Shown in pieces: positions 10,850 to 21,024 of a stretch of 64,000 nucleotides of DNA. The notes under the pieces are model-generated. The model saw only the letters and a list, made by a program, of their open reading frames with translations, made no database searches and had not been told where the DNA came from. Origin of the DNA: Prorocentrum cordatum (Eukaryota; Sar; Dinophyceae; Prorocentrales; Prorocentraceae). The stretch is taken from NCBI GenBank assembly GCA_963575745.1, contig CAUYUJ010001484.1:1-64000 (forward strand). Direction: 5' to 3'. Both the position numbers and the translations under genes were made by a program. Numbering within the stretch: the stretch's first letter is position 1; the number at the start of each line of letters is the position of its first letter.

Positions 10850-13800
10850 CTACTTCATGCGCAGTGCGTCGCGATACCGCGTGACGAGCATCGGGTCGAT
10901 GTCGTCGGGCGTGAGCTCCCACTTGCGAAGCTTGCTCTGCGCTGCCACCATCGCGCTCCTCAGTGAAATCTTGTTGCCCACGAGCGTCGGGTTGGCGAAG
11001 GACGCGCACAACTCGCATTCAATGATGAGGCTCTTGATCTGCTTGGCCGCCTTCGACGTCTCAACAACCTTCTCGTCAGCGCCTTTGTAGTCAAGCCCGA
11101 AATTATTTGATTTCTGCTGCAAGGTCGCGATGGCGTCCTCGAGCACTGTAATCTTGTCCTGCCACTCGTGGATAGGCGCGTCCTTCATGCCCTTCTCGTA
11201 TAACGTAATCAGCTCTGGTAGACTGCCCACCTTTGACTTATTGTTCACCCAATCCGAGTACCCGTTGGTCTCGTCGATTGCCTTGCACAAGCTGAAGCCC
11301 TGGTCGACAACAACCGTGGTGTGCTTTTTGCGGATGGCCTCCCCGATGCTGCCGCAGAAGTCGCCGCATTCCTGCAGCAGCGTCGCCAAGTTGGGCGAAG
11401 CGTTCTCCACGACGGCGTCCAGCGCCAGCGGCTTGAAGTGCACCTTCGCTTTACTGATCAAGCGGAAGAGGTCATTGCCCCTCTGCTCGGCGACATCGCT
11501 AGCCAGGTCGGCGTCCTCGCCAAGCTCCGCGACGATGGCGTTTTTCAGCTGCAGCACCGACCAGCAGGAGTGGATCATCGCGCCGAGTTGCGTTGAGGAA
11601 TGCCAATCCTGACTCGGAACTCTCTCTGCGACCATATCCAAACACTGGAAGACGCGGCTATCGGTCTCCGTGTACAGCGAAGTCTGCCCATCCGTGAATA
11701 CACTACCGACAATCCTTTTGAACAGTGCAAGGCATTGAACTTTGACATCTTCGGGGAACTCCTTGCACTGGTTGTCCTTGACCGACGTCATTAAGGAAAC
11801 CAGTGAGCTTTCGTCGGCAGGAGTCCAATTGTCGATGGACGACCCGAGCTGAATGAATCTGTCATGCTCGCTCACATCTGCAATCTTCGCGGCGAGGTCG
11901 CGGCCAGCGCGCTCGACGTGCTCGTTAGTCGGGAAGAGCTTGGTGAGCTCCTTGAACAGAAGTTTCCACTGCTGGAGCGCCATACCGCGAAGGCTGTCGT
12001 CATCGGTGGCGGCCGCGGACGGTTTGGCCACTATTGATTCTACCATCCTGCAGGCCTTGGCCCACAGCTCGTTCTTAGCGGCATCGCATACGCCCTCGTA
12101 GAGGTCGACCTCGAAGTAAGGGATGTCCTTCGCGATTTTGAGCATGGTGGTTGCGTGTTCCTCTTTCGGGGGAGTAACGCCGTTGATGCCATCCAGGTCA
12201 ATCAACATCTGCTTCAGCTTCGGCCCGTGAATCTTGATCGCGTCCGAGGTGTCGATAGCCCACTTCAGCTTTGCCTCCCAATACCCGCCCGCTGACGTGA
12301 GTAAGGACTGGCCAATGACCTGCATCACCGAAGCGCTACCGTTCGTCCTCCTCGCCTCCGTGTCGAGGATGTGGGCATCGGCGAAGATCGACAGGTCCGT
12401 ATCTTTAGTGATGGACTTCAAGCGCAGTGCGACCAGCAAGCGAACGACAGTAGTTGCCTCCAAGAAGCATCTGGCAGCCGCCTCCCCAAGGTTCGCGTCC
12501 TCTGGCAAGGCGCTGAACACTTCGTCAGCAAGTTCGCAGAACAAGACGGCGTCCTCAGCGGACGCGGCACCTGCGGCCAGCCAGTTTGAGAACGTGTCGG
12601 AGAATACCCACTCGATGAACGTAGAGGCGACCTCGATGTCGTGCGAGCAACCCTGCACCAGCGTCACCTTTGTTGGGTCATCAACCTTTTTGACCACAGA
12701 ATCGTCGAATCCCCAGACCACGCACGCAGTCAGGAACTTCCTCAGGAGGTCTCGCTTGCGCAGGGCGGCACCGCTGCCATCCTGATTGTTGACCTGGTGC
12801 CACAGGCTCATCACGTTGCGCTTTGCGAGGCCCCTGAGGGCTTTCGGGGTCAGCACGGCCCCGGCCTTCTGGAGGTCGGACCACGCGTCGATCAGCTCCT
12901 GGTCGTCGACGTTCGCAGAGGCCTCATCGGAGAACAGCTTCGACTTGTTGAATAGGTCGATATGCGTCTGGAGGGTCTTCTTCTCGGTACCCGTCAACTT
13001 CGCCAACAACTGCTTCGCCTGATGCTCAGCCCTGCCAGATTTGTAGCCATTGAACCCGCGTGAATAGGCCAACTCGTGTATCCAGTACTCCTTGGTGCCG
13101 AGGGAGTTGGGGTTCGCACTGATATCATCACACGCCATGGAAAACGTTGTCCTCATGCTTTTGACCGACCCTGGCGAAGGACCTCCCGCCTTCCTCTTGT
13201 CGCACGGGCTGCTTCTGTTGAGCAGCGCACCGACCTCACTTCCGCTCGGGCGCCGCGCCTCTGGGCCCAGGTTCTCGCCAGTTCCCGCGTTGCCGTGCTG
13301 GAGGAGCCTTTCGATCGTGAGAGAGGGGCCAGGCCCGAGCGATGAGGCGGCTGGATCTCCCGCCCCTCCAGCCACGGTGGACGCTGCAGCTGCTAACTCA
13401 TCGGCGAGATCGGACTGCTCGCTGGAGTCCCCGTCAGGCTGGTCTGCGCGAGGCAGCTTCGAACCCCTCCGCGCCTTCTCAACCGCCTTATCCTTGCGCT
13501 TGGTGATGTCACTGTGGCTCGGGATGGACGCGTAGACGCCCCTGTTGAAGGTGTTCGAGGGGTCGTCCTTCGCGTCCTCGTCATCCTTCGACTTAACGGT
13601 CCCCGCGAACATGACCTGCCCGTGCTTCTGGAACAGCTCAGCTGCTTGAGCCTTGAATGCGCCTGCAGCGTATCCAATCGAGGTCTTGTGGAAGATCTTC
13701 AGTACTGGGTAGTCCTCCTTGATGCCAGCAGGCAACCTCACAGGGTATATGATCAGCGGCTTCGGGCGGTTCGGAACCAAATAGGGGACCAACTTCAGCG

Positions 13801-14110
13801 TCTTTGGGCTCTTCTCGTATAGCCTGGTCACGTCACCCTCAGTGAGAGCCGAACATTTCGTGTACATCTCGTGCCCCACGTGGTTGTTCTCGAACAGCTG
13901 AAGGCTGCGCTCGTGCAGATGCGGCGTCGCGGTGCCCAGCACGGGGTGGTTCTCGAACAGGTCGTCCATGTCGCCTGCGTCGAGGTGTTTGACGATCTGC
14001 GCCCAGGTCAGGTTCGGCAGTTCCTTCGAAGCCCACTTCGCGCAACCATCGCACGCCTTGTCGCCCTCCACAAAGAGCCCGATGCGGACATCCGCGTTCT
14101 CGGCGGTCAC
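10850..14110 (-). CDS. Large helical protein of unknown function, 1086 residues (main exon)
   Basis: A single open frame of 1086 codons with normal amino-acid composition and no frameshift, so it is very likely a real gene. I do not recognise the family. The N-terminus has a CDGC pair (residues 20-23) followed by an amphipathic stretch. A Lys/Arg-rich block (about 204-221, possible nuclear signal) leads into a Ser/Gly/Ala/Pro-rich linker (about 222-290). From about residue 320 to the end the protein is predominantly alpha-helical, without obvious transmembrane segments or repeats. The frame opens upstream without an ATG near its 5' end (it begins with GTG after an in-frame TAG), so the true start is probably in an upstream exon. 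It belongs to a minus-strand run with the genes at 15.1, 18.0, 20.0 and 21.0 kb. Confidence 0.75.
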   Translation of the reverse strand: MTAENADVRIGLFVEGDKACDGCAKWASKELPNLTWAQIVKHLDAGDMDDLFENHPVLGTATPHLHERSLQLFENNHVGHEMYTKCSALTEGDVTRLYEKSPKTLKLVPYLVPNRPKPLIIYPVRLPAGIKEDYPVLKIFHKTSIGYAAGAFKAQAAELFQKHGQVMFAGTVKSKDDEDAKDDPSNTFNRGVYASIPSHSDITKRKDKAVEKARRGSKLPRADQPDGDSSEQSDLADELAAAASTVAGGAGDPAASSLGPGPSLTIERLLQHGNAGTGENLGPEARRPSGSEVGALLNRSSPCDKRKAGGPSPGSVKSMRTTFSMACDDISANPNSLGTKEYWIHELAYSRGFNGYKSGRAEHQAKQLLAKLTGTEKKTLQTHIDLFNKSKLFSDEASANVDDQELIDAWSDLQKAGAVLTPKALRGLAKRNVMSLWHQVNNQDGSGAALRKRDLLRKFLTACVVWGFDDSVVKKVDDPTKVTLVQGCSHDIEVASTFIEWVFSDTFSNWLAAGAASAEDAVLFCELADEVFSALPEDANLGEAAARCFLEATTVVRLLVALRLKSITKDTDLSIFADAHILDTEARRTNGSASVMQVIGQSLLTSAGGYWEAKLKWAIDTSDAIKIHGPKLKQMLIDLDGINGVTPPKEEHATTMLKIAKDIPYFEVDLYEGVCDAAKNELWAKACRMVESIVAKPSAAATDDDSLRGMALQQWKLLFKELTKLFPTNEHVERAGRDLAAKIADVSEHDRFIQLGSSIDNWTPADESSLVSLMTSVKDNQCKEFPEDVKVQCLALFKRIVGSVFTDGQTSLYTETDSRVFQCLDMVAERVPSQDWHSSTQLGAMIHSCWSVLQLKNAIVAELGEDADLASDVAEQRGNDLFRLISKAKVHFKPLALDAVVENASPNLATLLQECGDFCGSIGEAIRKKHTTVVVDQGFSLCKAIDETNGYSDWVNNKSKVGSLPELITLYEKGMKDAPIHEWQDKITVLEDAIATLQQKSNNFGLDYKGADEKVVETSKAAKQIKSLIIECELCASFANPTLVGNKISLRSAMVAAQSKLRKWELTPDDIDPMLVTRYRDALRMK

Positions 14111-14302
14111 ATCGAGGAGCGTGATCTCCTTGGGCGCGCGAGGCGGGCAAAGCTACGACCCCCCTCTCACCTCTCACCGTCGCTACAAGCCTAACCACAA
14201 TTGTCGTTACCACCCGATGTGTCCCTGGTGACCCCCCGCGGGTGGGGGGTAGCAGCGGGTTGGGGTAGGCACGCAGTGGGCAGGGGGTAGGGGTAGGGCG
14301 GT

Positions 14303-14500
14303 TCAGGCCCGATCATCCCTGTCGGACTTGCCGCACAAGTCGCAGGTGCGAGCACCAGGGCCCACGCGACGGCGCTGGCCACCTCGGCCTTGGCCGCCGC
14401 CTCGGCCGCCTCCGCGGGCAGACTGCGCCTTGAGTACCCTGCGAATGCCGCCCTTCTGCGCCGCGGGATGCGTAGGCACGCGCCGAGCCGACCCAGCCAT
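14303..14500 (-). CDS. Possible first exon of the 1086-residue gene (Arg/Gly-rich, CxxC)
   Basis: ATG at 14,500-14,498 opens 65 codons: basic N-terminus, RGG-rich stretch, then TCDLCGKSDRD and a stop at 14,303. The main frame downstream supplies a second CDGC pair 20 residues into its open part, so joining the two would give a four-cysteine CxxC...CxxC zinc site. A candidate acceptor AG (just before 14,152 on the minus strand) sits in phase, and a GA-type donor after SDR would keep phase, but the boundaries are not proven. The gap is about 150-190 nt. As a free-standing 65-codon gene it would be less plausible. Confidence 0.4.
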   Translation of the reverse strand: MAGSARRVPTHPAAQKGGIRRVLKAQSARGGGRGGGQGRGGQRRRVGPGARTCDLCGKSDRDDRA

Positions 14501-14589
14501 GGCCGACGCGGCTGGCTGACAGATCACAAATCGGAAATGTATATACACGCCCGTGGACGGAGCCAACCAGCCAACCCGCCTCGAGCAAA

Positions 14590-15078
14590 TCTGGCTGCGA
14601 CGGAGGACATGAATACTACTCTCCTCTCACCCCTGATGACGTGCGGAAGATGTTAAGCACACCCCCCCCGCGTACTGTTTGTTACGCACAGGATTCCCAG
14701 GAGTTCCTACGGCTTAGGGCTCAGGAGCTTTTTTACGCGGGCCACGGGCCACCCACGGGCCAACACCCAATGTTTTTCCAATCAGAAGCGGCTCGCCTCG
14801 GCACAGTTCCACAATGGATGTTTCGACAATGTCTGCAGTCTGCACGGTTGCTATAAGCAGTACCCGAACACAGCCAGTCAACTCACCTGGCATGTAGCCT
14901 GGGCGACATCTCTAATTCGGCACAGCCCCCCAGCAACAACGCCTTAATTACTTATAAATATCAGAGCACACCTCCTCATGATAGGAAGCGTTGCACATCT
15001 AATTGCAGCATAATAAATTGCTATAAGGTGCTGGCGGCTGGCTCGAGGTCCGAATTGGCAGCTGCGCTGCGAGGATGC
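14590..15078. other. Intergenic, no gene seen
   Basis: Ordinary mixed sequence between two minus-strand genes; I see no repeat or RNA gene. Confidence 0.4.
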
Positions 15079-15543
15079 CTAATGAGTTTTGTTGCGCTCG
15101 AGCTCCCTCATCTGGACGAGCCTGCTCACTAGATCTTCTTTCGATCCTGATGTATCTCCATTCATCTTAGAGACCTGTTGGCGAAGGCTGTTGATGGTAA
15201 ACTGTCGAACCACGTTGGCATCACGAGAGTTGATTGCCTTCTTGAGGTCTTTGGATAATGGTTTGACGTCCGAGTCAGAGCGTTTATCTTCGTCAAGCTT
15301 ATCCTCCTTGGTATCCTTCACATCTGGCTCAGACAACGTTCTGAACTTCCACCCGAAAACGAATCCGATCACGAAGCTGATCGCGCAACTCATGATGAAC
15401 AGTATTCCCATGAAACTCGGCATGCGCATCTCTGTGATCGTAGAACTGCTCTCGTCCAGATTGACGACGGCAAACTCACACCGAGACCACATGAACTGCA
15501 TAAGAAAAACGTGCACTTGCAAACGCATGGAGACGCTGGCCAT
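15079..15543 (-). CDS. Small membrane-anchored SAP-domain protein, 154 residues
   Basis: Complete small ORF. Residues about 42-66 form one hydrophobic transmembrane helix (SFMGILFIMSCAISFVIGFV), followed by a charged Lys/Asp-rich linker. The C-terminal ~35 residues (SLRQQVSKMNGDTSGSKEDL) fit a SAP motif: leucine, hydrophobic, Gly-x-x-x-Ser-Gly-x-Lys-x-x-Leu, arginine-leucine. SAP motifs normally bind AT-rich DNA or nucleoprotein, and a membrane-tethered one is unusual. Methionines at residues 39 and 41 are alternative starts that would shorten the lumenal side. Function is unknown; perhaps it anchors nucleic acid or a nucleoprotein to a membrane. Confidence 0.65.
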   Translation of the reverse strand: MASVSMRLQVHVFLMQFMWSRCEFAVVNLDESSSTITEMRMPSFMGILFIMSCAISFVIGFVFGWKFRTLSEPDVKDTKEDKLDEDKRSDSDVKPLSKDLKKAINSRDANVVRQFTINSLRQQVSKMNGDTSGSKEDLVSRLVQMRELERNKTH

Positions 15544-15559
15544 GGCTCGAGCTATGGAT

Positions 15560-16195
15560 CTCAGCTACTTGTAACAGTATGCTCCAATGTGGCCATCTCT
15601 TGCCCCCTCTCCCCCTCCACCCTCTTCTCGTGGGCGACTCTAGCGCGCAGGGCTGCTGCTGAATGACTGCGGGAGTGGCGGGGGTGCGGCGGGGGGAAAG
15701 GGGTGGAGGGATTTGTTAGACGGACGATGGCCACACTGGCGCATACAAGGAATAAGAGGGCGCCAAGATAGTGCACGCAGGTTGCACGGCACCCTTGCGC
15801 CTTGCAGCCACAATGCTATGCGACGATCAGCCGAGCACAATGATTGACAAACTCCACTCTTTTCGGCCAGCCCCCCCGCTCCCCGAGACCCAGACGTCCC
15901 AGACAGGCCACGAGAACTCCAGGGGCCACCGATGACTGTCGCGAGCAAGACGCCGCCCAAGACTCGCGGAAAAATCTGTCGGTGGCAACCGAACCCACCA
16001 CCCTTGGTCACGAAATCACACCACGGCCAAGCAAGCGCCGCGCCCCCGACAGCCGATCTACCGCTCCGCCTCGAGCGACGCCGCAGGCGCCGCGCCTCCA
16101 AGGGACCCGCAACCACAGCACGCGACACAGTACCGCGGAGTCGGAGCGAGAGGAGGTGCCTAGGGCCCAGCGCTCGGGGGGGGAGTCCCATCTCC
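15560..16195. other. GC-rich intergenic sequence
   Basis: Overlapping Arg/Pro/Ser-rich frames on both strands without domains; not annotated as genes. Confidence 0.4.
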
Positions 16196-16460
16196 CTCTC
16201 TCTCTCTCTCTCTTTCTCTCTCTCCCCCCCCATCTCTCTCCCTGAACCCCCTTTAATCCCCCGACTCCTCCTCCCCCGAACCGCCGCCCACAAATGTGGG
16301 CCCCCAAGTGGGGCTGAACCGCCCGCCGCTCCACAAGTGTGGAGCATGTCCCCGCGAATGCCCACGGACAGATGGCAGGCGGTGGTGCCAAGTGGCATGT
16401 ATGTGCCTCCCCCGCCTCCCCCTTTGAACTCTCTCTCTCTCTCTCTCTCGCTCGCTCTAT
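16196..16460. repeat. Two (TC)n tracts around a hairpin cluster
   Basis: CT dinucleotide runs at about 16,196-16,230 and 16,430-16,460. A third run lies at about 19,665-19,682. Confidence 0.9.
16287..16397. other. Four successive short palindromes
   Basis: CCCACAAATGTGGG (16,287-16,300), CCCCAAGTGGGG (16,302-16,313), CTCCACAAGTGTGGAG (16,329-16,344) and TGCCAAGTGGCA (16,386-16,397). The first, second and third are separated by 1 and 15 bp, the fourth by 41 bp. Each has an AA-containing apex; three share the core AAGTG. Confidence 0.7.
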
Positions 16461-17955
16461 CTCACCACCCATCTCTCTCACTCTATATATCTACCCTTCT
16501 ATCATCGATCACTCCCTCTTGATGGAGGTGGGCGAGGGGGGTGGGCGGGAATAGACGAGGGGGGTGGGATGAAACTGATAAGGGAGGATGTCATGGGAGA
16601 GGAAAGGGGAGACTGAGAAGGAGGAGAAGGAGAGGAAGAGAAAGAGAGAGGGGGCTGCTGATTGCTATGCTACAAAGGGAGTCGGAGCGAGAGGACTCGG
16701 CTATATGCTATATGGCTAGGGGCTAGACAACTCTTCTGGATTCGGCTCGACTGCAGTGCTTGGGCACCAACCGCGACCCCAGAGAAGCCAACTCCCTACC
16801 TAGCCTAACTCAACGTCTAACCTGAGCTTACACTCAAAGCGCTGCCTAAGGAAAATAACATTTACTTGGCAGCTCACATTCCTGCTGCATAGAGTGCCAC
16901 TGGCACCTCGCCACACCCTAGTGGGGCCCCTTAGACGGCGTGGCGAATGCGATTCGCTGTGTGGGCAAACGCTCCTGTGCACATGGGCTTGCCAATAACG
17001 TCGCTGCCTAAGGAGCCATCCCGCCCCCACCCACCCACCCCCCACCCCCCTCCCCCGCACCCCGCACACCCTCCCCACTCTCCACCCGCACCCACACGCC
17101 AACCCCGCCACCACCAGGCAACCCACCCACCTACGCCCTATAACGCACCACGAAAATCCTGGGGTGAGAGGCGGAATTGCAGTAGCAGTGATGTCTAATG
17201 TCTAATCGGAAGCCTCAATCCAATAGTCTATAACAAGAAACTCCAACCCATTGCGTCGCAAATGATGGCTAGCGGCTAGCTTTGGCTAGCTGGACACACA
17301 ATCCTCCAAGCCACTTGGCCAAATCTAAGGTTTGCATGCGCAGACCCCCTTATGAAGCCCTGCGGGCTTAAACGAATGAAGGATCGATGGCGGAGGATTG
17401 GGGGGCGAGGGTCGACGGGGAGGGGCCGAGGGGCGAGGGCCAAATGCGGGGAGGTGTGTAAGATCCACGGTCCAAGATCTTGCTGGGGCGCGCCGAGACG
17501 ACACGCAAGATCAGTTCTGGCGTTGAGCGTCAGGCTGCTCTGCTGGCGAGCCGCCGCTCGCAACTTGAGATAGGAGATAGGACAACGTCGGCGCATAACA
17601 AACGAACCCGAATGCATGCTGACCCGCCAGCCGCCAGCCGTCATATTCCCAATTTTGGGACGACGTGACGACGTCCTGGAACAGCAGATGCGCGCCATCT
17701 CTTATACAACATCCTGGTCTCTGGCCGCAGCGTGTAAGCAGATATACGAGTAGTCGTAACAGTAATTGTTGATGTTGATATGGCATATATCATGTATCCA
17801 TACTGTTATATAGATGTCGTTGCTTCCGTAGAAACAATAGTAGCATAGAAGCGTCGCCAACGCCGTGACAAACATCTAGCGCGCCTGCAGCCAGGTGCCA
17901 GGGAGAACGTCTTGTTCTTCAAAAGGTACACTCAGAGAACGGAGCATGCTGCCCC
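16461..17955. other. Intergenic region, no supported gene
   Basis: Contains a C-rich CCCACCC tract (about 17,020-17,075) and unique sequence. No domain or repeat family was recognised. Confidence 0.45.
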
Positions 17956-18984
17956 CTACTCTGCTGTTGCCGACGGCGCACCTGGCGGTGCGCGTCCAGG
18001 TGGCGGGTGCACCTGGTCGTCGCTGGAATCCGCGTGCTGGTTGCGCGGCGGAAGCGCGCCCGTGCTGGCCGAAAGCGAAAGTCCAGGAGGCACGGGGCGC
18101 GGGCGCCCCCTCATGCACATTCCCTGGACCACCGTGTCTAGATTCACAAGCTGCCTTTCAATGGCCGGCTGCCCATCGATTGACCTGCTGACGCGACTCT
18201 TGAGCTCCGTGACCTCGGCTGTCAGCAGCGTATTGCTTGTAATCATTGCCCCCAAAGCGCGCCTCAGATCCTCCATGCCGTTGGCTACACCGTCGAGGGA
18301 AGTCTTGAGCAACTCGATGTCACACTTGATGGCGTCGATGTAGTGCACAGTCTGACCGCTGGCGGTGTCCAAGTTCATCTCCACTGGGTCGATTGCATCG
18401 CTCTCAGGAGCAGGTTCTGCGCCGTCAGCTGCGGCGCCTCCTCCGTCAGCCTCACGCGCTGCGCCATCGGCGGCACCTGCTGCGCCACCTCCGTCTGAAC
18501 CACTGGGCGCGGCATCGTCACTACCTGCTGCAGCAGGTCCGTCGGCCCCGCCTGCTGCGTCATTATTGCGACCGACGCTTCCACGTGGTGCGTTCTTGCC
18601 CTTGCCCTTCCCGCGACCTCCCTGGCCGAGACCTCCGCTACCTTGAGCGGCCGCCCTGGCCCACTGGGTGCCGTTGTCCTGGGGTCCGAGGTCGTCGCTG
18701 GGAGGGCTGTCGTGGGAGCTCCTCCAATACCTATCGTTGATCTCCCTGCTGTCCCAATCTGCGTTTGGGCAATGCGGCCTCTGCCTGTACCCTGGCTCAT
18801 TGCACCCGTAACACCACCACCAACATTTCTGCCTGTGGGTCTTGTTGAGCAAATGTTCTGGCGACTGTAACCATGTATCGCACGGAATGCACTTCATGTG
18901 CCCTGCTACCATCCGCACGTACGGCGAGCCTCGACGGACTCCGTTGATCAAAATCGTCTCTGGCCAATGGCTCTCGTCCGCCAT
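17956..18984 (-). CDS. Zinc-finger / coiled-coil protein, ~343 residues
   Basis: ATG at 18,984 (MADESHWPET) chosen because the preceding 25 codons look non-coding. About 25 residues in is a C2H2-like finger, C-x2-C-x8-H-x5-H (CIPCDTWLQSPEHLLNKTH), followed at once by a second Cys cluster (WWWCYGC...HC). A Gly/Lys-rich basic patch (GRGKGKGK) and a long Ala/Gly/Asp/Glu-rich linker lead to a coiled coil of about 70 residues (IELLKTSLDG...LTAEVTELKSRVS), then a Pro/Ser-rich tail. Nucleic-acid binder plus oligomerisation domain is the natural reading. It could be a host RNA-binding protein or the ORF1-type nucleocapsid protein of a retroelement, but no RT lies next to it. Confidence 0.6.
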   Translation of the reverse strand: MADESHWPETILINGVRRGSPYVRMVAGHMKCIPCDTWLQSPEHLLNKTHRQKCWWWCYGCNEPGYRQRPHCPNADWDSREINDRYWRSSHDSPPSDDLGPQDNGTQWARAAAQGSGGLGQGGRGKGKGKNAPRGSVGRNNDAAGGADGPAAAGSDDAAPSGSDGGGAAGAADGAAREADGGGAAADGAEPAPESDAIDPVEMNLDTASGQTVHYIDAIKCDIELLKTSLDGVANGMEDLRRALGAMITSNTLLTAEVTELKSRVSRSIDGQPAIERQLVNLDTVVQGMCMRGRPRPVPPGLSLSASTGALPPRNQHADSSDDQVHPPPGRAPPGAPSATAE

Positions 18985-19139
18985 TGCGGCTTCTCGCCCT
19001 GGCAGGCGATAAGCGATGGGCGGCGCGCTGCTGAAAGCAAAGCACGCCCCGTGCTGCAATGTTTAAGCAGCAGTCTTGCAAGCGCAATGCTTGTGCCTCA
19101 GCGCCTGCAAGAAGAGGGTTGAGGGACTGCGACTGGTGG

Positions 19140-19600
19140 CGGTGGGTCCGAGGTCGCCCCACGACGGCACATGAGGCTCCCACGGAGGCCCCCAGACCCT
19201 AGCCAGCCCAATAAGGCCCCGAGACGGCAGCAGGGGCGCCCAAGGCGGCCCAAGACAGCCCCAAGATTGCATTGAGCGGTGCCCAGAAGGAATGATGCCA
19301 AAACATGTCGAGGCGTTCCCCCCGCGATGGTCTCAAGAGCCCCCCAGGGCCCAGGAGCCCCCGAGGCGTCCACAGGGGGCCGCACTATGAATCCAAAAAG
19401 CCCAACAAGAAGCGCCAAATGCCCAAGAGGCAACAAACAAATCCCAAAATGCCCTTCCCCCCAGCCCTTCAGAAACCCAGAAGCAACGAATCGCCCGCCA
19501 AGAAGCCTCTGAGATGCATCCCAAGAGCCTCTCATATGCATTCAAGAGGCCCAATGCCCCATGCAGATAATATAACTTCCACGATGGCCGCGAGCACTCG
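19140..19600. repeat. CCAAGA-word degenerate repeat (family B related)
   Basis: Dense in CCCAAGA, GCCCCAAGATTGC and CAAGAGGCCC words like the body of family B, but lacking its defined ends. Related scraps occur near 20,465-20,600, 35,800-36,000 and 40,255-40,400. Confidence 0.55.
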
Positions 19601-19953
19601 CTTATTCTGGTGGTCTGCGGAATAGCGTAAGCCATGAAATTGATTAAAGTCTGCAGGCGGTGTTTCTCTCTCTCTCTCTCTTTTCCCATTCAGGCCAACT
19701 CCGACCAGATGCCTTTGAGAAGCTGTCCCAGGGTTGGTGTGGTCAGGCTTAGCTCGAACAACTCCCTAGTATATAGTCATATAATCAGTTCCTGCAGCAT
19801 TTCAAATGATGCTGATGCGCACGGTGCTGCGCCAGCACGGGGGCGCGGCCAAGGCGATAGCCAGCCTCACTTGGCGATGAAGTAGAGTGCGAGCAGCTCG
19901 ACGGTGGCCCTCCAGCGGGCTGAACTCTCATGAGACACTGCTACGATGGAAAT
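19601..19953. other. Intergenic, short (TC)n only
   Basis: No gene seen; a CT run at about 19,665. Confidence 0.4.
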
Positions 19954-20316
19954 CTAGAATCTAGAATCCAGAAATAGCATTCGGGTGGTCGGGCTGGCAC
20001 TCTGAGTCGGGCTGGCACTCTGAGTCGGGCTGGCACTCTGAGTCTGGGAACTCGGGCTCTGAGTCTTGGAACTCGGGCTTGGTGCTCGCGTGCTTGGGCT
20101 CTCTGCATCTTCCTTCACTGCACCCTTCAACTCGCCGCATGCACTCGCCCCAATCTTCGCTCTGAGTTCGGCAACCTCCAACACGTACAGCCGCCACTTG
20201 GGCGGCATCGGGAAGTCAGGATTCTCAGCCTGCCACGTATCGTACATTTTCCATTGTCCGTCATTGTCCAACAACTCTTGCAGTCGCCGGCTGTCGGCAT
20301 CATCAGCAGATGCCAT
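19954..20316 (-). CDS. Small acidic protein with Ser/Gln/Pro repeat tail, 120 residues
   Basis: ATG at 20,316 (MASADDADSRR). The first ~70 residues have a balanced, globular-looking composition (LQELLDNDGQWKMYDTW...). The tail is a Ser/Pro/Gln repeat ending in TQSASP units encoded by an 18-bp tandem repeat (about 19,988-20,045). I do not recognise the family. It lies outside the duplicated family A unit, so it is not part of that element. Confidence 0.45.
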   Translation of the reverse strand: MASADDADSRRLQELLDNDGQWKMYDTWQAENPDFPMPPKWRLYVLEVAELRAKIGASACGELKGAVKEDAESPSTRAPSPSSKTQSPSSQTQSASPTQSASPTQSASPTTRMLFLDSRF

Positions 20317-21024
20317 ATGCAATGATCAGTGGCGGGTTGCGGGGTGTACGTTGCGCCCAACTACAGTTCACAGAAATGGGATGCGCAAGGTTCGGCCAAA
20401 ACGCCAAAACTGCAATTGCGGAGATGGTGGTTTAGGGTTTAGGGCGCCCCCTCTTCCAACCTTATTCCAAGAGATGCCTTCCAAGATTGCTCAACACTCA
20501 GGGCAGACGGTGGCGGGCCAATACACAATACATCTCCCGAAATAGCCCCGAGAGGGGGCAACGTGATAGCGTGCAAGATTGCCCCAAGAGCTTCTTCCAG
20601 GCAGCCAATCATGGGCATCGTTTCTGGACGGGCTGGCACGCGAGGCGTTTCGGATGAATCATGCAAGATTGGAGGGTGGGTATACAATCCAGGAACATGG
20701 GGAACGGGTAGGCACGCAATCCAATCCGATTCAAGCACGCTGGGAAGACTCTTGACAACGGATTCAACATGCGGGGGCATGGGGTGGATTGGCACCCGAC
20801 GCAATGCAATGCAACCCAACGAGCTCATATCACGAGCGCGATGTAAGGATGCAAGGCCCTGGGCCAGCAAATCCGCAACGGACGTTCCAAAACAATGTAC
20901 TGGCCATGGGCGGGCCCACATGGCAGGATGCACGGGCCTTGCGATGGCCAGGGACGGGCCGAAACAGGCAATGATGCAAGGCTGCCAGCGGGCTTGTTTT
21001 GGGCGCGGCCGATCGCCTGGATGC

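Noticed and set aside
15932-16522. 196-codon plus-strand ORF ending in Ser/Leu repeats
   Set aside because: Most of it is the translation of CT dinucleotide runs and GC-rich sequence.
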